A stretch of 29,469 nucleotides of DNA from Dehalococcoidales bacterium. Its GTDB lineage: Bacteria > Chloroflexota > Dehalococcoidia > Dehalococcoidales > Fen-1064. The notes beneath the pieces are model-generated. The model searched no databases and was not told the DNA's origin. It saw only the letters and a program-made list of their open reading frames with translations. The stretch lies in assembly GCA_028712845.1 (NCBI GenBank), contig JAQTPO010000008.1, forward strand, positions 1 through 29,469, in the 5' to 3' direction. Below, in pieces: positions 14,743 through 23,698 of this stretch (positions are counted from its first letter, which is position 1; each line of letters starts with the position of its first letter). A program made the translations under genes and the position numbers.

Positions 14743-14771
14743 AGTTTAACACAGGCTCACGTTAGATTCAA
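14743..14771 (-). promoter_or_regulatory. Promoter of the UlaG-like gene, leaderless arrangement
   Basis: On the minus strand TTGAAT (14766-14771), a 17-base spacer and TAAACT (14743-14748). Only six bases separate the -10 from the ATG at 14736, again predicting initiation on the start codon. Confidence 0.5.
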
Positions 14772-14807
14772 TCGGGAAACCACGATATTCGGACGATTCT
14801 ATACACT

Positions 14808-14942
14808 GTCATTCCTTGCGCCTGTCCCGTATCCATGGACAACAGCCTCAACGGCAACTTGTCTCTGGATTCTGGCGGAAGCCAGAATGGGGTATTTTGC
14901 AAAGAAGGAGCTTCTTCAGGTACTACGCAACTTCAGAATGAC
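14808..14942. repeat. Degenerate foldback repeat between dnaJ and the UlaG-like gene
   Basis: Terminal gtcattc and gaatgac heptamers in inverted orientation flank a central hairpin attctggc-ggaa-gccagaat (14869-14888). This resembles worn copies of the gtcattcc...ggaatgac type of dispersed repeat. It may act as a weak boundary behind the heat-shock operon; no T-tract is evident. Confidence 0.35.
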
Positions 14943-14981
14943 GACCAGAAATTAGTTGTAATTGCAACCATACGCAGCATC

Positions 14982-16049
14982 TTATGTCTTTTTGCTCTGT
15001 CCCATACTCTCTGCCAGTTTCTCAAACAACTGTTTCTGTTCTTTGGTCAGGGTGTCAGGGGTTATCACAGAGACGGTGATAATCTGGTCGCCGCGGCCGC
15101 GCTCCTGTAAATGCTGGACGCCTTTATTCCTGAGGCGGAAGGCGGTGCCGCTCTGACAGCCTGCGGGAATCTTGAGTTTGGTGTCATCTTCCAAGGTAGG
15201 AATTGTAACTTCTGTCCCCAACGCCGCCTGTGCAAAGTTTATGGGTAAATCGTAGTAAATATCATCGCCTTCACGATTGAAGAACTCGTGTTTCTGGACT
15301 GATATACTGACAAACAGGTCGCCGGCAGGCCCGCCTCTGGCGCCGGCATCGCCCTCACTGCGGATGCGAATTTGATTGCCATCCGTGACGCCGGCAGGAA
15401 TCTTAACGGATATAGTGCGTTGGTGTCTTTCTTTACCGGTGCCCCGGCATTTAGGGCAGGGCTCAAGGATTATTCTGCCTTCGCCGCGACACTTGGGGCA
15501 AGTGGCGATATTGGTAAAGCGCCCGAAGACGCTGGATTGCACGCGCTTGATTTGTCCGGAACCGTTGCAGTTGGGACAGCGTTCCGGTTGACTGCCGGTC
15601 TTACTGCGGGTGCCCTGGCATTCGGAGCAGACCTCCGTGCGGGCAATGGTGATTTCCTTATCACAGCCGAAAGCGGCTTCTGCCAGAGTAATGCTGGTGC
15701 TGTATTGTAAAGCCGACCCTTTTTCCGGAGCCTGACGGGCGCCGGTGGCAGAGCCTCCGAAGAAGGCTTCAAAAATATCCCCGAAACCGAAGTCAAACCC
15801 ATCGGACTCCCGCCCGAAGAGGCTCGTCCCGCCGTTATGCCCGAAACGGTCGTAGGTAGTGCGTTTCTCCGGGTCACATAACACCTGATAGGCTTCGTTC
15901 AACTCCTTGAATTTATCTGCTGCACCTTCATCGTGATTGTGGTCGGGATGGTACTGGAAAGCCAGCTTGCGGAATGCCTTTTTTATGTCTTCCTCGGTGG
16001 CATTCCGGTCAACGCCCATGACCTCATAGTAATCTCGTTTTTCTGCCAT
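14982..16049 (-). CDS. dnaJ: Chaperone protein DnaJ (Hsp40)
   Basis: A 355-residue co-chaperone that delivers clients to DnaK and stimulates its ATPase. The J domain (1-70) has the HPD triad at 34-36 in YHPDHNH. A Gly/Phe-rich linker follows (~75-105). The zinc domain has four cysteine repeats, CSECQGTR (degenerate), [16 protein letters not shown] and CPKCRGTG. The C-terminal client-binding domains include the conserved [10 protein letters not shown] and GDLFV blocks. Slightly shorter than E. coli DnaJ (376). The only purine-rich site, GGAAGG, is about 17 bases from the ATG, so initiation may be weak. It is the last gene of the hrcA-grpE-dnaK-dnaJ operon, separated from dnaK by 132 bases containing a strong hairpin. 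Confidence 0.96.
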   Translation of the reverse strand: MAEKRDYYEVMGVDRNATEEDIKKAFRKLAFQYHPDHNHDEGAADKFKELNEAYQVLCDPEKRTTYDRFGHNGGTSLFGRESDGFDFGFGDIFEAFFGGSATGARQAPEKGSALQYSTSITLAEAAFGCDKEITIARTEVCSECQGTRSKTGSQPERCPNCNGSGQIKRVQSSVFGRFTNIATCPKCRGEGRIILEPCPKCRGTGKERHQRTISVKIPAGVTDGNQIRIRSEGDAGARGGPAGDLFVSISVQKHEFFNREGDDIYYDLPINFAQAALGTEVTIPTLEDDTKLKIPAGCQSGTAFRLRNKGVQHLQERGRGDQIITVSVITPDTLTKEQKQLFEKLAESMGQSKKT

Positions 16050-16092
16050 AAGAACTTAATTTATTTCCTTCCCTAAGAGGCGCTAAAAGTTT

Positions 16093-16143
16093 TGCTGGAG
16101 GGGACCCAGTGGCATTTTAACGCTACTGTTTAACCCTCCAGCA
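16093..16143. other. Large nested hairpin between dnaK and dnaJ
   Basis: Perfect 10-bp outer arms tgctggaggg (16093-16102) and ccctccagca (16134-16143) enclose an inner near-perfect pair cagtggc/gctactg. There is no T-tract on the minus strand, so it is more likely an mRNA-stabilising or processing structure, or a partial attenuator, than a full terminator. It would let dnaK be expressed above dnaJ. Confidence 0.6.
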
Positions 16144-16181
16144 TTCTTATTTTATACCTTACCGGATTCTTCGTCTAGAGT

Positions 16182-18083
16182 TTATACCTCGTGGAATTCA
16201 CCTTCCACGGTGCCATCGTCTTTTTTTCCGCCGGGAGGCGGCTGGTTACCGGGTGGAGGAGGTTGTTGTTGTTTATAAATTTCCGCCCCGACCTTCTGCA
16301 TTGCATCGTTCAGAGTCTGAGAAGCCTGTTTAACAGCTTCCATATTACTGCCTTTCAGAGTCTCGCGTAATGCGGCAACTTTACTCTCGATGTCTTTATT
16401 CATCTCATCGGGAATTTTGTCCTTGTTATCGCGCAGGGTCTTTTCTGCCATATAAGCCATGTTATCGGCAGTATTGCGGGTTTCTACTTCCTCTTTGCGC
16501 TTGGCATCTTCGGCGGCGTGAATTTCCCCTTCTTTCCGCATTTTTTCTATTTCGTCCTTGCTCAAGCCGCTGGAAACGGTGATGGTGATTTTCTGTTCTT
16601 TGCCGGTGCCCTTATCGAGCGCCTTGACACTCAGAATGCCATTGGCGTCAATATCAAAGGTAACCTCAACCTGCGGCATGCCGCGCGGTGCCGGCAAAAT
16701 GCCATCCAGCATAAACCGTCCCAGTGTCCGGTTATCATTTGCCATCTGTCTTTCGCCCTGCAGGACATGTATTTCCACGCTGGGCTGACTATCCGTGGCG
16801 GTGCTGAAAATCTGGCTCTTAGAAGTGGGGATGGTGGTATTGCGCGTGATGAGCGGTGTCATTACCCCACCCAGAGTTTCGATACCGAGTGTAAGCGGCG
16901 TGACATCCAGAAGCAATACTTCCTTGACCTCGCCCTTGAGAACACCGGCCTGAATTGCGGCGCCAACCGCCACTACCTCATCGGGGTTAACACCCTTGTT
17001 CGGTTCCTTCCCGAAGAACTGCTTCACTTTCTGCTGAACGAGCGGCATTCTGGTCTGCCCGCCGACGAGGATGACCTCATCGATCTGGGCAGTGGTCTTG
17101 CCGGCATCGTTAACCGCCTGTTTACATGGTTCTAATGTTTTTTCAACCAAATCCATTACCAGTTGTTCCAGTTTTGCCCTGCTGAGGGTAATGTTCAGAT
17201 GTTTAGGACCACTGGCGTCAGCGGTGATAAAGGGCAGGTTGATATCGGTTTGCTGGACAGTAGAAAGCTCAACCTTGGCTTTTTCCGATGCCTCTTTGAG
17301 TCTCTGGAGTGCCATTCTATCCTGTCTCAGGTCAATCCCCTGGTCGCGTTTGAACTCTTCGCTGAGCCAGTCCATAATTCTCTGGTCAAAATCCTCGCCG
17401 CCCAGATGTGTATCCCCGGCGGTTGACTTAACCTGGAAGGTGCCCTCGCCTATTTCCAGGATGGAAACATCGAAGGTGCCGCCGCCCAGGTCATAGACAA
17501 CGATGGTCTCGTCCTTTTTCTTATCCAATCCATAAGCCAGTGCCGCGGCAGTCGGCTCGTTGATGATGCGGAGCACGTTCAGCCCTGCGATGGCGCCGGC
17601 GTCTTTCGTCGCCTGCCGTTGCGCATCATTGAAATATGCCGGCACGGTGATGACGGCATCAGTCACTTTCTCTCCGAGATATGCCTCCGCATCGGTCTTT
17701 AGCTTCTGTAATATCATCGCCGATATTTCCGGCGGGGTGTATTCCTTGCCGCCCATCAGCACCTTGATTTCGTTATTTGCGCCGCGGGTTACTTTATAAG
17801 TTTTGCGGCGGGCATCCTCTTCTACTGGAAGCTCACGGCCGGGCGGTTCGCCCCATTTACGCCCCATAAAACGCTTAATATTGTAAACGGTGTTCTCAGG
17901 GTTGACGATTGCCTGCCGTCTGGCAATTTGCCCCACGAGACGCTCGCCTGTTTTACTGATTGCTACTATCGAGGGGAACAGGTTACCGCCTTCAGATGAA
18001 GGAATGACCACCGGCTCCCCGCCTTGCATCACTGCCACTTCACTGAATGTTGTTCCCAAATCAATCCCAACTGTTTTGCCCAT
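16182..18083 (-). CDS. dnaK: Chaperone protein DnaK (Hsp70)
   Basis: A 633-residue ATP-dependent chaperone, normal length. The nucleotide-binding domain starts with [14 protein letters not shown] (the usual N-S-C of this signature is F-S-E here) and contains the second and third Hsp70 signatures, [15 protein letters not shown] and [14 protein letters not shown]. The substrate-binding domain begins after the linker [18 protein letters not shown], and the helical lid ends in a Gln/Pro/Gly-rich tail closing with EFHEV. A strong GGGAGG site lies before the ATG. It lies 55 bases after grpE, in the heat-shock operon controlled by HrcA/CIRCE. Confidence 0.98.
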   Translation of the reverse strand: MGKTVGIDLGTTFSEVAVMQGGEPVVIPSSEGGNLFPSIVAISKTGERLVGQIARRQAIVNPENTVYNIKRFMGRKWGEPPGRELPVEEDARRKTYKVTRGANNEIKVLMGGKEYTPPEISAMILQKLKTDAEAYLGEKVTDAVITVPAYFNDAQRQATKDAGAIAGLNVLRIINEPTAAALAYGLDKKKDETIVVYDLGGGTFDVSILEIGEGTFQVKSTAGDTHLGGEDFDQRIMDWLSEEFKRDQGIDLRQDRMALQRLKEASEKAKVELSTVQQTDINLPFITADASGPKHLNITLSRAKLEQLVMDLVEKTLEPCKQAVNDAGKTTAQIDEVILVGGQTRMPLVQQKVKQFFGKEPNKGVNPDEVVAVGAAIQAGVLKGEVKEVLLLDVTPLTLGIETLGGVMTPLITRNTTIPTSKSQIFSTATDSQPSVEIHVLQGERQMANDNRTLGRFMLDGILPAPRGMPQVEVTFDIDANGILSVKALDKGTGKEQKITITVSSGLSKDEIEKMRKEGEIHAAEDAKRKEEVETRNTADNMAYMAEKTLRDNKDKIPDEMNKDIESKVAALRETLKGSNMEAVKQASQTLNDAMQKVGAEIYKQQQPPPPGNQPPPGGKKDDGTVEGEFHEV

Positions 18084-18138
18084 TTGTTACCTCCCTTATA
18101 AGCATATCAAACCATATTCCGGCTAATTTTACTGTGAT

Positions 18139-18711
18139 TTATGTCTTGTTTTCAGTTTTATTATCTTCTTCTGTCCCTTTTTTCTCCCCATTACCCACTA
18201 CCACCTGGCTGGGGCGTATGACTCTGTCAAAAACTTTGTATCCCTTGCGCATTTCCTGCACTACTATTCCGTCTTCACCCTTGCCGTGCATCATCGCCTC
18301 ATGTAAATTGGGGTCGAACGGCTCACCCATGGCTTTGATAGGAGATAGCCCTTGTGTTTCCAGTGTTGTCTGGAGTTTGCGTTCAATCAGTCTGAATCCT
18401 TCCACCCAATCGGATTTTGCCTGCCGGGACGTGATAGATTCAAATGCCCTCTCGAAATCATCCAGAATCGGCAACAGGCTGAGGATGAGCTGGGTACTGG
18501 CATATTTCCCCATCTCCAGTTTTTCCTGCTCTGTACGTCGCTTAAAGTTGATAAAATCCGCCTGAGCCCGTTTCCAACTATCCATGTAATCTTCTGCCTT
18601 TTGTTTTGCCTCGGACAGGGCTTTTTCCATGTCCTGGTCAAGTGCAGAAACAGGCTCTTCTTCAGCTTCGAATTTGTCAGGTGTCGGTTCTTCTGATTCT
18701 CTGGACATCAT
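18139..18711 (-). CDS. grpE: Nucleotide exchange factor GrpE
   Basis: This 190-residue protein catalyses ADP/ATP exchange on DnaK. An acidic N-terminus is followed by a long coiled-coil helix (about 25-85, with DYMDSWKRAQADFINFKRR, the family signature) and a C-terminal beta domain with FDPNLHEAMMH and GYKVFDRVIRPSQVVV, which contacts DnaK. Start is ATG 18711; a second Met follows immediately, and only a weak AGG site lies upstream. The gene begins 32 bases after hrcA and ends 55 bases before dnaK, so it is co-transcribed. Confidence 0.96.
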   Translation of the reverse strand: MMSRESEEPTPDKFEAEEEPVSALDQDMEKALSEAKQKAEDYMDSWKRAQADFINFKRRTEQEKLEMGKYASTQLILSLLPILDDFERAFESITSRQAKSDWVEGFRLIERKLQTTLETQGLSPIKAMGEPFDPNLHEAMMHGKGEDGIVVQEMRKGYKVFDRVIRPSQVVVGNGEKKGTEEDNKTENKT

Positions 18712-18743
18712 TTTTCTTTACCTATCTTGTTCATTAATAACCG

Positions 18744-19790
18744 CTAATTCCCCTCAGGCGGGATTCTTCTGCCGTACAACCATGCAATCAATCCGCTGAG
18801 CACTTCTGCCAGATAGTCCACGGAAGCGATACTGCGGGCATAATGCATGCGGGTGGGGCCGATAACCGCAAGGCAACCCATAGCTTCACCCGGCAAGCCG
18901 TACTGGCTGATAACGACACTGTAGTTCTGGATGGTCTCTGATTTATTCTCTTTGCCGATAAAAACGTGCACCCCTCTGCCGGGTAATTTGTCCGGTAGGA
19001 TGACCCTCAGCAGGTTTTTACTCTCGGTTAATGCCAGCGATGTCGTAGTTTGGCGCGCATTGGCAAACTCCGGCTGATTGAAAATGAATTGTAAACCATC
19101 AAGATAAGGAGCTTCGTATTCTATCTCATCTTCAGTCTTCATAATATTCAGGATGCAAGCGGTTATACTGTTCTCCAGTTCTATCAGCCCGGCTTTTTTA
19201 GCCTGAATCTGGGGGTTGCTCAGCCCCTCAAAGATGGCGTTCAATTTGTTGCTGACAACCGATAGTTCTTCCTGAGGCACCGTCTGGTCAAAAACAGTGA
19301 GTTGTTGTCTGACGATGGCGCCCTGTAATACCAGCACCATCAGTGCGGTGGAATCCTGAATGCTGACCAACTCCATATGTTTGAAGACACAGTTGGCAGG
19401 TTTAGCTGTGGCAACCATCGCCATGTTCTGGGATAGATTAGCCAGTAGAGTTGCCGTCAGTCTTGCCCATTCTTCCAGCCTGGTTTCAACCTGATGGAAG
19501 AGGTGGTTAATCATCCGCTGTTGGTTAATGGGTAAGCGGATATCGTCCAGAGTTTCTACGTAGTATCGGTAGCCTTTGTCCAAAGGGATACTGCCGGCTG
19601 AAGTGTGCGGCTGTATGATATAGCCCTCTTTTTTCAGGTGCATCATCTCGTTGCGGATGGTGGCTGAGGAAACATCCAGCCCGTAGTCGTGTAGAATACT
19701 CTGCGAGGGCACAGGCGCTGCCCGGGCAATGTACTGCTCGATGATGGATTTTAGAATCGTTTCTGTTCTTGGTGAAAGCATTTTACTCAT
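18744..19790 (-). CDS. hrcA: Heat-inducible transcription repressor HrcA
   Basis: HrcA binds the CIRCE operator and represses class I heat-shock genes; GroEL normally tunes it. The product has an N-terminal winged helix with LSPRTETILKSIIEQYI and SSATIRNEMMHLKKEGYI, then HTSAGSIPLDKGYRYYV, all typical, followed by the GAF-like dimerisation region. Read from ATG 19790 it is 348 residues, as expected. A longer frame to 19808 exists, but its first six codons fall inside the CIRCE operator and the transcript leader, so MSKMLSP at 19790 (or Met 19781) is the better start. No strong ribosome binding site is seen. It is the first gene of the operon and would repress itself. Confidence 0.95.
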   Translation of the reverse strand: MSKMLSPRTETILKSIIEQYIARAAPVPSQSILHDYGLDVSSATIRNEMMHLKKEGYIIQPHTSAGSIPLDKGYRYYVETLDDIRLPINQQRMINHLFHQVETRLEEWARLTATLLANLSQNMAMVATAKPANCVFKHMELVSIQDSTALMVLVLQGAIVRQQLTVFDQTVPQEELSVVSNKLNAIFEGLSNPQIQAKKAGLIELENSITACILNIMKTEDEIEYEAPYLDGLQFIFNQPEFANARQTTTSLALTESKNLLRVILPDKLPGRGVHVFIGKENKSETIQNYSVVISQYGLPGEAMGCLAVIGPTRMHYARSIASVDYLAEVLSGLIAWLYGRRIPPEGN

Positions 19791-19792
19791 AT

Positions 19793-19819
19793 TTAGCACT
19801 CTAACCATCCGACTGCTAA
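19793..19819. promoter_or_regulatory. CIRCE operator
   Basis: TTAGCACTC (19793-19801), nine bases, then GACTGCTAA (19811-19819). This matches the consensus TTAGCACTC-N9-GAGTGCTAA with one mismatch in the second arm. It sits between the promoter and the hrcA ATG, in the transcribed leader. Confidence 0.93.
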
Positions 19820-19826
19820 CAATACT

Positions 19827-19855
19827 AAATTAGCATTTTAGAGAATCATTGTCAA
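19827..19855 (-). promoter_or_regulatory. Sigma70-type promoter of the hrcA-grpE-dnaK-dnaJ operon
   Basis: On the minus strand TTGACA (19850-19855), a 17-base spacer and TAATTT (19827-19832). The predicted start falls at about 19820, the outer edge of the CIRCE element, the classical arrangement for HrcA repression. Confidence 0.75.
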
Positions 19856-19947
19856 GATGTCTGGAATATTTTCCGCAGGGTATGAATACTATGGCATTCT
19901 TCCTTGGTTGACAGTGGGGGGGTGTGATTCTGTCCCACACCTTTCGT

Positions 19948-19977
19948 TTGCATTCACAGTCAAGATGGTGCTAATAT
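19948..19977 (+). promoter_or_regulatory. Possible promoter of the carboxyltransferase gene
   Basis: TTGCAT (19948-19953), an 18-base spacer and TAATAT (19972-19977). A moderate match, about 40 bases upstream of the ATG. A short hairpin ggtgtg/cacacc (19921-19941) precedes it. Confidence 0.4.
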
Positions 19978-20024
19978 CCTGATAAACACGTTACATTTTT
20001 TCGTTTTCATTAAAGGAGTGTCTT

Positions 20025-21581
20025 ATGGTCTGGCAGTCTGAAATCGATGAGATGAAATACCGCGAGTCGCTTGCCGAGCAACTGGGTGGTAAGGAGGGGG
20101 TTCAAAAGCAGCACGAAAACGGTAAATTGACGGTCCGTGAACGTGTTGCCAAACTGGCGGACACAGGCTCTTTCCGGGAAGTCGGCAAATTGGCGGGAGT
20201 CGGCACTTATGAAGGTGAGAAACTGGTTGCCTTCCGTCCTGCCAACTCGGTGGCGGGTATTTGTACTATCAACGGGCGGAAGGTGGCACTCAGCGGCGGT
20301 GATTTTACCGTGCGTGGCGGCGCCGCAGATGCGGCGGTGGGTGATAAACCGACTTTCGTGATGAAGCTTGCCCTCGACTGGCATATGCCGTATATCCGCC
20401 TCCTCGATGCAACCGGCGGCAGTGTGCGCACCTTCGAACAAATGGGGCGCACCTACGTTCCCGATTCCAATGACCGTTGTGCTATTGCCGGACAACTATT
20501 AGGCATTGCTCCGGTAGTATCAGCGGTGCTTGGTTCAGTGGCAGGGTTGCCGGCAGTGGAAGCCTGCCTGGCTCACTTTAACCTGATGGTCAAAGGCACC
20601 AGTCAGGTTTTTGCGGGTGGTCCGCCTGTTGTTAAGGCGGCGCTGGGCTACGATATTAAGAAGCAAGAACTGGGTGATGAACGCACTCAGGTCTATGAGG
20701 GCGGAGTTATCGATAATCTGGTGGATAATGAGGAACAGGCATTCGAGACAATCAAGCGTTTTCTCAGTTATCTGCCGAATAATGTCTGGGAGATGCCGCC
20801 TCGTGTTGAGACGAAAGACGACCCGAACCGCCGGGAAGAAAAATTGCTTTCCATCATTCCCCGTGAAAGAAAACGGACCTATAATCCCTACCAGATTTTG
20901 AAATATGTCCTTGACCGCGATTCACTGTTTGAGATTGCGCCTTTTTACGGGCGGTCGCGTATCACCGGCTTCGCTCGAGTCAATGGTTATCCGGTGGGCG
21001 TGATGATTAATAACCCGATGTTCCTCGGGGGTTCATTGGATGTCGCCGCCGGCAGTAAAGTCATCCGTTTTCTGCAACTGTGCGATACATTCCACCTGCC
21101 GCTGGTCTATTTCGCCGATGAGCCGGGTTTTATGGTTGGTATCGAAGCGCAGAAACAGGGGATTGTCCGCGCCGGCGCCAAGGTGGTTTTAGCTACCTGC
21201 GCAACAAAGATGCCCTGGATTAGCTTCATTATTCGCCAGTGTTATGGCGTCGCCGGACAAAATCACAATCGTCCCGGCGGTATGTTCAAGCGCGTTGCCT
21301 GGCCCTCGGTTAACTGGGGCTCGATGCATATTGAAGGCGGTGCTTCTGCCGCTTACCGTCGCGAAATCGAAGCGGCGCCTGACCATGAAGCCAAGCGCGC
21401 AGAGATAGAACGTATGCTACAGGCGATTGCTTCGCCTTTTCGCACCGCCGAGGCATTTGATATCGAGGAAATTATCGACCCAAGAGAATCGCGTCCGATA
21501 CTATGTGAGTTCATAGAGACGGCACAGTCAATGATAAAAAACCAGCTGGGACCGTCCGCTGGACCCAGTTACTGGCCATAA
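20025..21581 (+). CDS. Acyl-CoA carboxylase carboxyltransferase (beta) subunit
   Basis: A 518-residue subunit of the propionyl-CoA/methylmalonyl-CoA carboxyltransferase type (PccB-like, crotonase fold). It moves CO2 between carboxybiotin and an acyl-CoA. The N half (acyl-CoA side) shows GKLTVRERVAKLAD, GGDFTVRGGAADAAVGDK, and LLDATGGSVRTFEQMG; the C half (biotin side) shows NPYQILKYVLDRDSLFEIAPFYG, RVNGYPVGVMINNP and VYFADEPGFMVG. Full length for the family. AAAGGAG lies eight bases before the ATG. No biotin carboxylase or biotin-carrier gene is in the window, so partners must lie elsewhere; the exact acyl substrate is not readable. A small ABM gene follows by 34 bases. Confidence 0.92.
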   Translation: MVWQSEIDEMKYRESLAEQLGGKEGVQKQHENGKLTVRERVAKLADTGSFREVGKLAGVGTYEGEKLVAFRPANSVAGICTINGRKVALSGGDFTVRGGAADAAVGDKPTFVMKLALDWHMPYIRLLDATGGSVRTFEQMGRTYVPDSNDRCAIAGQLLGIAPVVSAVLGSVAGLPAVEACLAHFNLMVKGTSQVFAGGPPVVKAALGYDIKKQELGDERTQVYEGGVIDNLVDNEEQAFETIKRFLSYLPNNVWEMPPRVETKDDPNRREEKLLSIIPRERKRTYNPYQILKYVLDRDSLFEIAPFYGRSRITGFARVNGYPVGVMINNPMFLGGSLDVAAGSKVIRFLQLCDTFHLPLVYFADEPGFMVGIEAQKQGIVRAGAKVVLATCATKMPWISFIIRQCYGVAGQNHNRPGGMFKRVAWPSVNWGSMHIEGGASAAYRREIEAAPDHEAKRAEIERMLQAIASPFRTAEAFDIEEIIDPRESRPILCEFIETAQSMIKNQLGPSAGPSYWP

Positions 21582-21615
21582 ATTACAGGCATATTTTTAA
21601 GGAGGAAAAAGAGTA

Positions 21616-21903
21616 ATGGTGGTTCTTACAGCAATTCTGAAGGCAGTAGAAGGCAAGGGTGATGATATCGAACGGGAGTTCAAGAAACTGGCGCCTATAA
21701 TTTTGAAAGACCCGGGAGCGCTCGGTTATGCAGTTCACCGCGCCGTGGATGACCCGAATAAATTCCTTGTCTATGAGCAATATGAGAATCAAGAAGCCCT
21801 CAAATACCACGGACAAACAGCGCATTTCAAAGCCTTCAATCAGGCAACCAGGGGAATGTTCGCCGCGCGGGCAGAAATAACCTTTTATAACAAGATTGTT
21901 TAA
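21616..21903 (+). CDS. ABM-domain (antibiotic biosynthesis monooxygenase-like) protein
   Basis: A 95-residue single-domain protein of the dimeric alpha-beta barrel ABM superfamily. It starts VVLTAILKAVEGKGDDIEREF and contains DPGALGYAVHRAVDDPNKFLVYEQYENQEALKYHGQTAHF, which closely follows the family pattern P-G-x-x-x-Y-x-x-H and W/Y-E-x-Y-x-x-x-x-A-x-x-x-H. Members include quinol monooxygenases and heme-degrading enzymes, but many are uncharacterised. AAGGAGGAAAAA precedes the ATG. It lies 34 bases after the carboxyltransferase gene and is probably co-transcribed with it, though no functional link is known. Confidence 0.88.
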   Translation: MVVLTAILKAVEGKGDDIEREFKKLAPIILKDPGALGYAVHRAVDDPNKFLVYEQYENQEALKYHGQTAHFKAFNQATRGMFAARAEITFYNKIV

Positions 21904-21974
21904 TGTTATCCGAAATACTGCAATTTCGTTCTTATTGAAGAAAAGCTTGATTGCCTTGGGATGGGAGATAAAAG

Positions 21975-22739
21975 ATGGAAGAGGAACCAGCGGGAAATAT
22001 ACCCGGAGGCACAGAACAACAACCTGTGATAAGTCCATCTTCTCCTGATATGCAATCAGGTATTGAACCCGCGCGAAACAAAGTATGTTCCCGTTGTGGC
22101 ACGGTCAATCATCCGTCATCCGTGTATTGCTACAGATGCGGGATGAAACTGACCGATACCATAGTGCAGAGTAAGAAAATCTGCACCGGCTGTAATGCGC
22201 CTAACGCACCGACTTCCGGGTATTGTTATAAATGCGGGCTAAAACTGCCGGACAAGATAGGTACGGGTGAACTTACCGGGAAACATGCCGGTTTCTGGAT
22301 TAGACTGTTAGCCTACATTATCGATGGAGTATTACTGGGGATTGTGACCAGCTTTATCACCGTCCCCATTTTCTTGAACATCTTTGGTTCAACCCCGGAT
22401 TTTTCATGGCTTTCAATGATTGAGTTTCCTGAAAAACTGGAAAGTTCCTTCTGGCTGTACTACTGGCTGACTGTGTTAATCAGCCTTGGAGTCGAGACTG
22501 TTTATTACACCATCGCTATCGGCAAGTGGGGAAGGACCATCGGTAAAGCTATTTTGAAGCTGAAGGTACTCAAGTCCGATGGCTCGCATGTGAGTTACGG
22601 GCGTGCCTTCGGCAGAAGCTGGGCTTACGTCCTGAATGGATTTACTCTGGGCATCGGATTTCTGGTCATCGCTTTTAACGCACAAAAGCGCGGCCTTCAT
22701 GATTTTATCTGTGATACCATCGTTGTTAAAACCGATTAG
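21975..22739 (+). CDS. RDD-family membrane protein with two N-terminal zinc ribbons
   Basis: A 254-residue protein. After a Pro/Ser-rich lead come two zinc ribbons, C38-x2-C41...C52-x2-C55 and C70-x2-C73...C84-x2-C87, each with the YCYRCG or YCYKCG knuckle. Residues ~105-254 form an RDD domain: GFWIRLLAYIIDGVLLGIV begins TM1 with the defining R and D, two further membrane segments follow, and the protein ends in QKRGLHDFICDTIVVK, the conserved C-terminal end. RDD proteins are poorly understood; some affect Na+/H+ homeostasis. GGGAG lies upstream of the ATG. The PrsW-like gene follows 14 bases downstream and shares the zinc-ribbon theme. Confidence 0.88.
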   Translation: MEEEPAGNIPGGTEQQPVISPSSPDMQSGIEPARNKVCSRCGTVNHPSSVYCYRCGMKLTDTIVQSKKICTGCNAPNAPTSGYCYKCGLKLPDKIGTGELTGKHAGFWIRLLAYIIDGVLLGIVTSFITVPIFLNIFGSTPDFSWLSMIEFPEKLESSFWLYYWLTVLISLGVETVYYTIAIGKWGRTIGKAILKLKVLKSDGSHVSYGRAFGRSWAYVLNGFTLGIGFLVIAFNAQKRGLHDFICDTIVVKTD

Positions 22740-22753
22740 CAGGCAGTTCAAAG

Positions 22754-23698
22754 ATGCAACTTTTAGTTATTCCCATTCTCGGTCTGGCGCCGGGTATTTT
22801 CTGGCTCTGGCTTATTTACCGGAGAGATAAGTACCGTCCGGAACCAAAAGGACTGGTAATCCGCACTTTTCTGCTGGGTATGGCTTCAGTCCTTCCGGTG
22901 CTGATAATTGAGGTAGCCCTGGCGCTTCCATATATTTTCTCGCATGTTAAAGATTTTACGAATTTCACAGTGGAAAGCCTGAGTCAGTTATCCATCGGAG
23001 AAATGGCGTACTTCTCCTTCATCATTGCCGGTTTCACGGAAGAATTATTCAAATTCCTGGTAGTCAGGACAACTATCTACAAATCCCCGTACTTCGATGA
23101 GCCAATCGATGGACTGGTCTATGCATCGGCGGCGGCGCTGGGTTTTGCCTCTCTGGAGAACGTGGGCTACCTGTTTTCATATGGTTGGGAAACGATACTG
23201 GTGAGAGCCCCAATCTCAACCCTGGCTCATGTGGTATTTTCGGCAATGTGGGGTTATCCTCTCGCCCTTCGCAAATTGAAGCGACACAACTCGACTTTAC
23301 TGCTCTGGCTGGGTTTATTAGGTGCTATGCTGGGACACGGTCTTTTTGATTTCCTGGCGATGGCGCAAGGCGATTCCAACCCGATGAACATACCGCTTCT
23401 CGCCGGTTTAATTGTGTTGTTCGCTGGCATGGTTGTCTTCTTTGTTTTTCTGCTAATCCGTGGCCAAAAAACCTCTCCGTTCAAAGATAAGAATGCCGAA
23501 CTGCTCACCTTATGTCCAAATTGCCAGACCCGCGTTCCATACTACGCTGGTTTCTGCCCTAACTGTGGCAATAAGCTTCCGGAAGATAAAAAAGCCAGCC
23601 CTGAGTTCTGCGGCAAATGCGGGGCTGGACTTGAGAATGGAGTGAATTTCTGCACATCCTGTGGCAGCCGTGTCATTAAGAAAGCAGGTTTGGGATGA
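22754..23698 (+). CDS. PrsW-like intramembrane protease with two C-terminal zinc ribbons
   Basis: A 314-residue polytopic membrane protein. Residues ~1-235 form about seven membrane helices with the PrsW/CPBP-type glutamic protease motifs: E96-E97-L-F-K100, E135-N-V-G-Y139, H159-V-V-F-S163, and H195 in GHGLFDF. B. subtilis PrsW performs site-1 cleavage of an anti-sigma factor. Residues ~254-303 hold two cytoplasmic zinc ribbons (C254/C257 with C268/C271, C286/C289 with C300/C303). The ribosome binding site is weak. The gene overlaps the next by four bases (ATGA), so the two are translationally coupled. The actual substrate is unknown and no sigma or anti-sigma gene lies nearby. Confidence 0.87.
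   Translation: MQLLVIPILGLAPGIFWLWLIYRRDKYRPEPKGLVIRTFLLGMASVLPVLIIEVALALPYIFSHVKDFTNFTVESLSQLSIGEMAYFSFIIAGFTEELFKFLVVRTTIYKSPYFDEPIDGLVYASAAALGFASLENVGYLFSYGWETILVRAPISTLAHVVFSAMWGYPLALRKLKRHNSTLLLWLGLLGAMLGHGLFDFLAMAQGDSNPMNIPLLAGLIVLFAGMVVFFVFLLIRGQKTSPFKDKNAELLTLCPNCQTRVPYYAGFCPNCGNKLPEDKKASPEFCGKCGAGLENGVNFCTSCGSRVIKKAGLG

Noticed and set aside
16518..17135. Plus-strand open frame of 205 codons
   Set aside because: Antisense to dnaK, whose long conserved frame explains the open shadow.
21583..22038. Minus-strand open frame of 151 codons
   Set aside because: Antisense to the ABM gene and the start of the RDD gene; no recognisable features.
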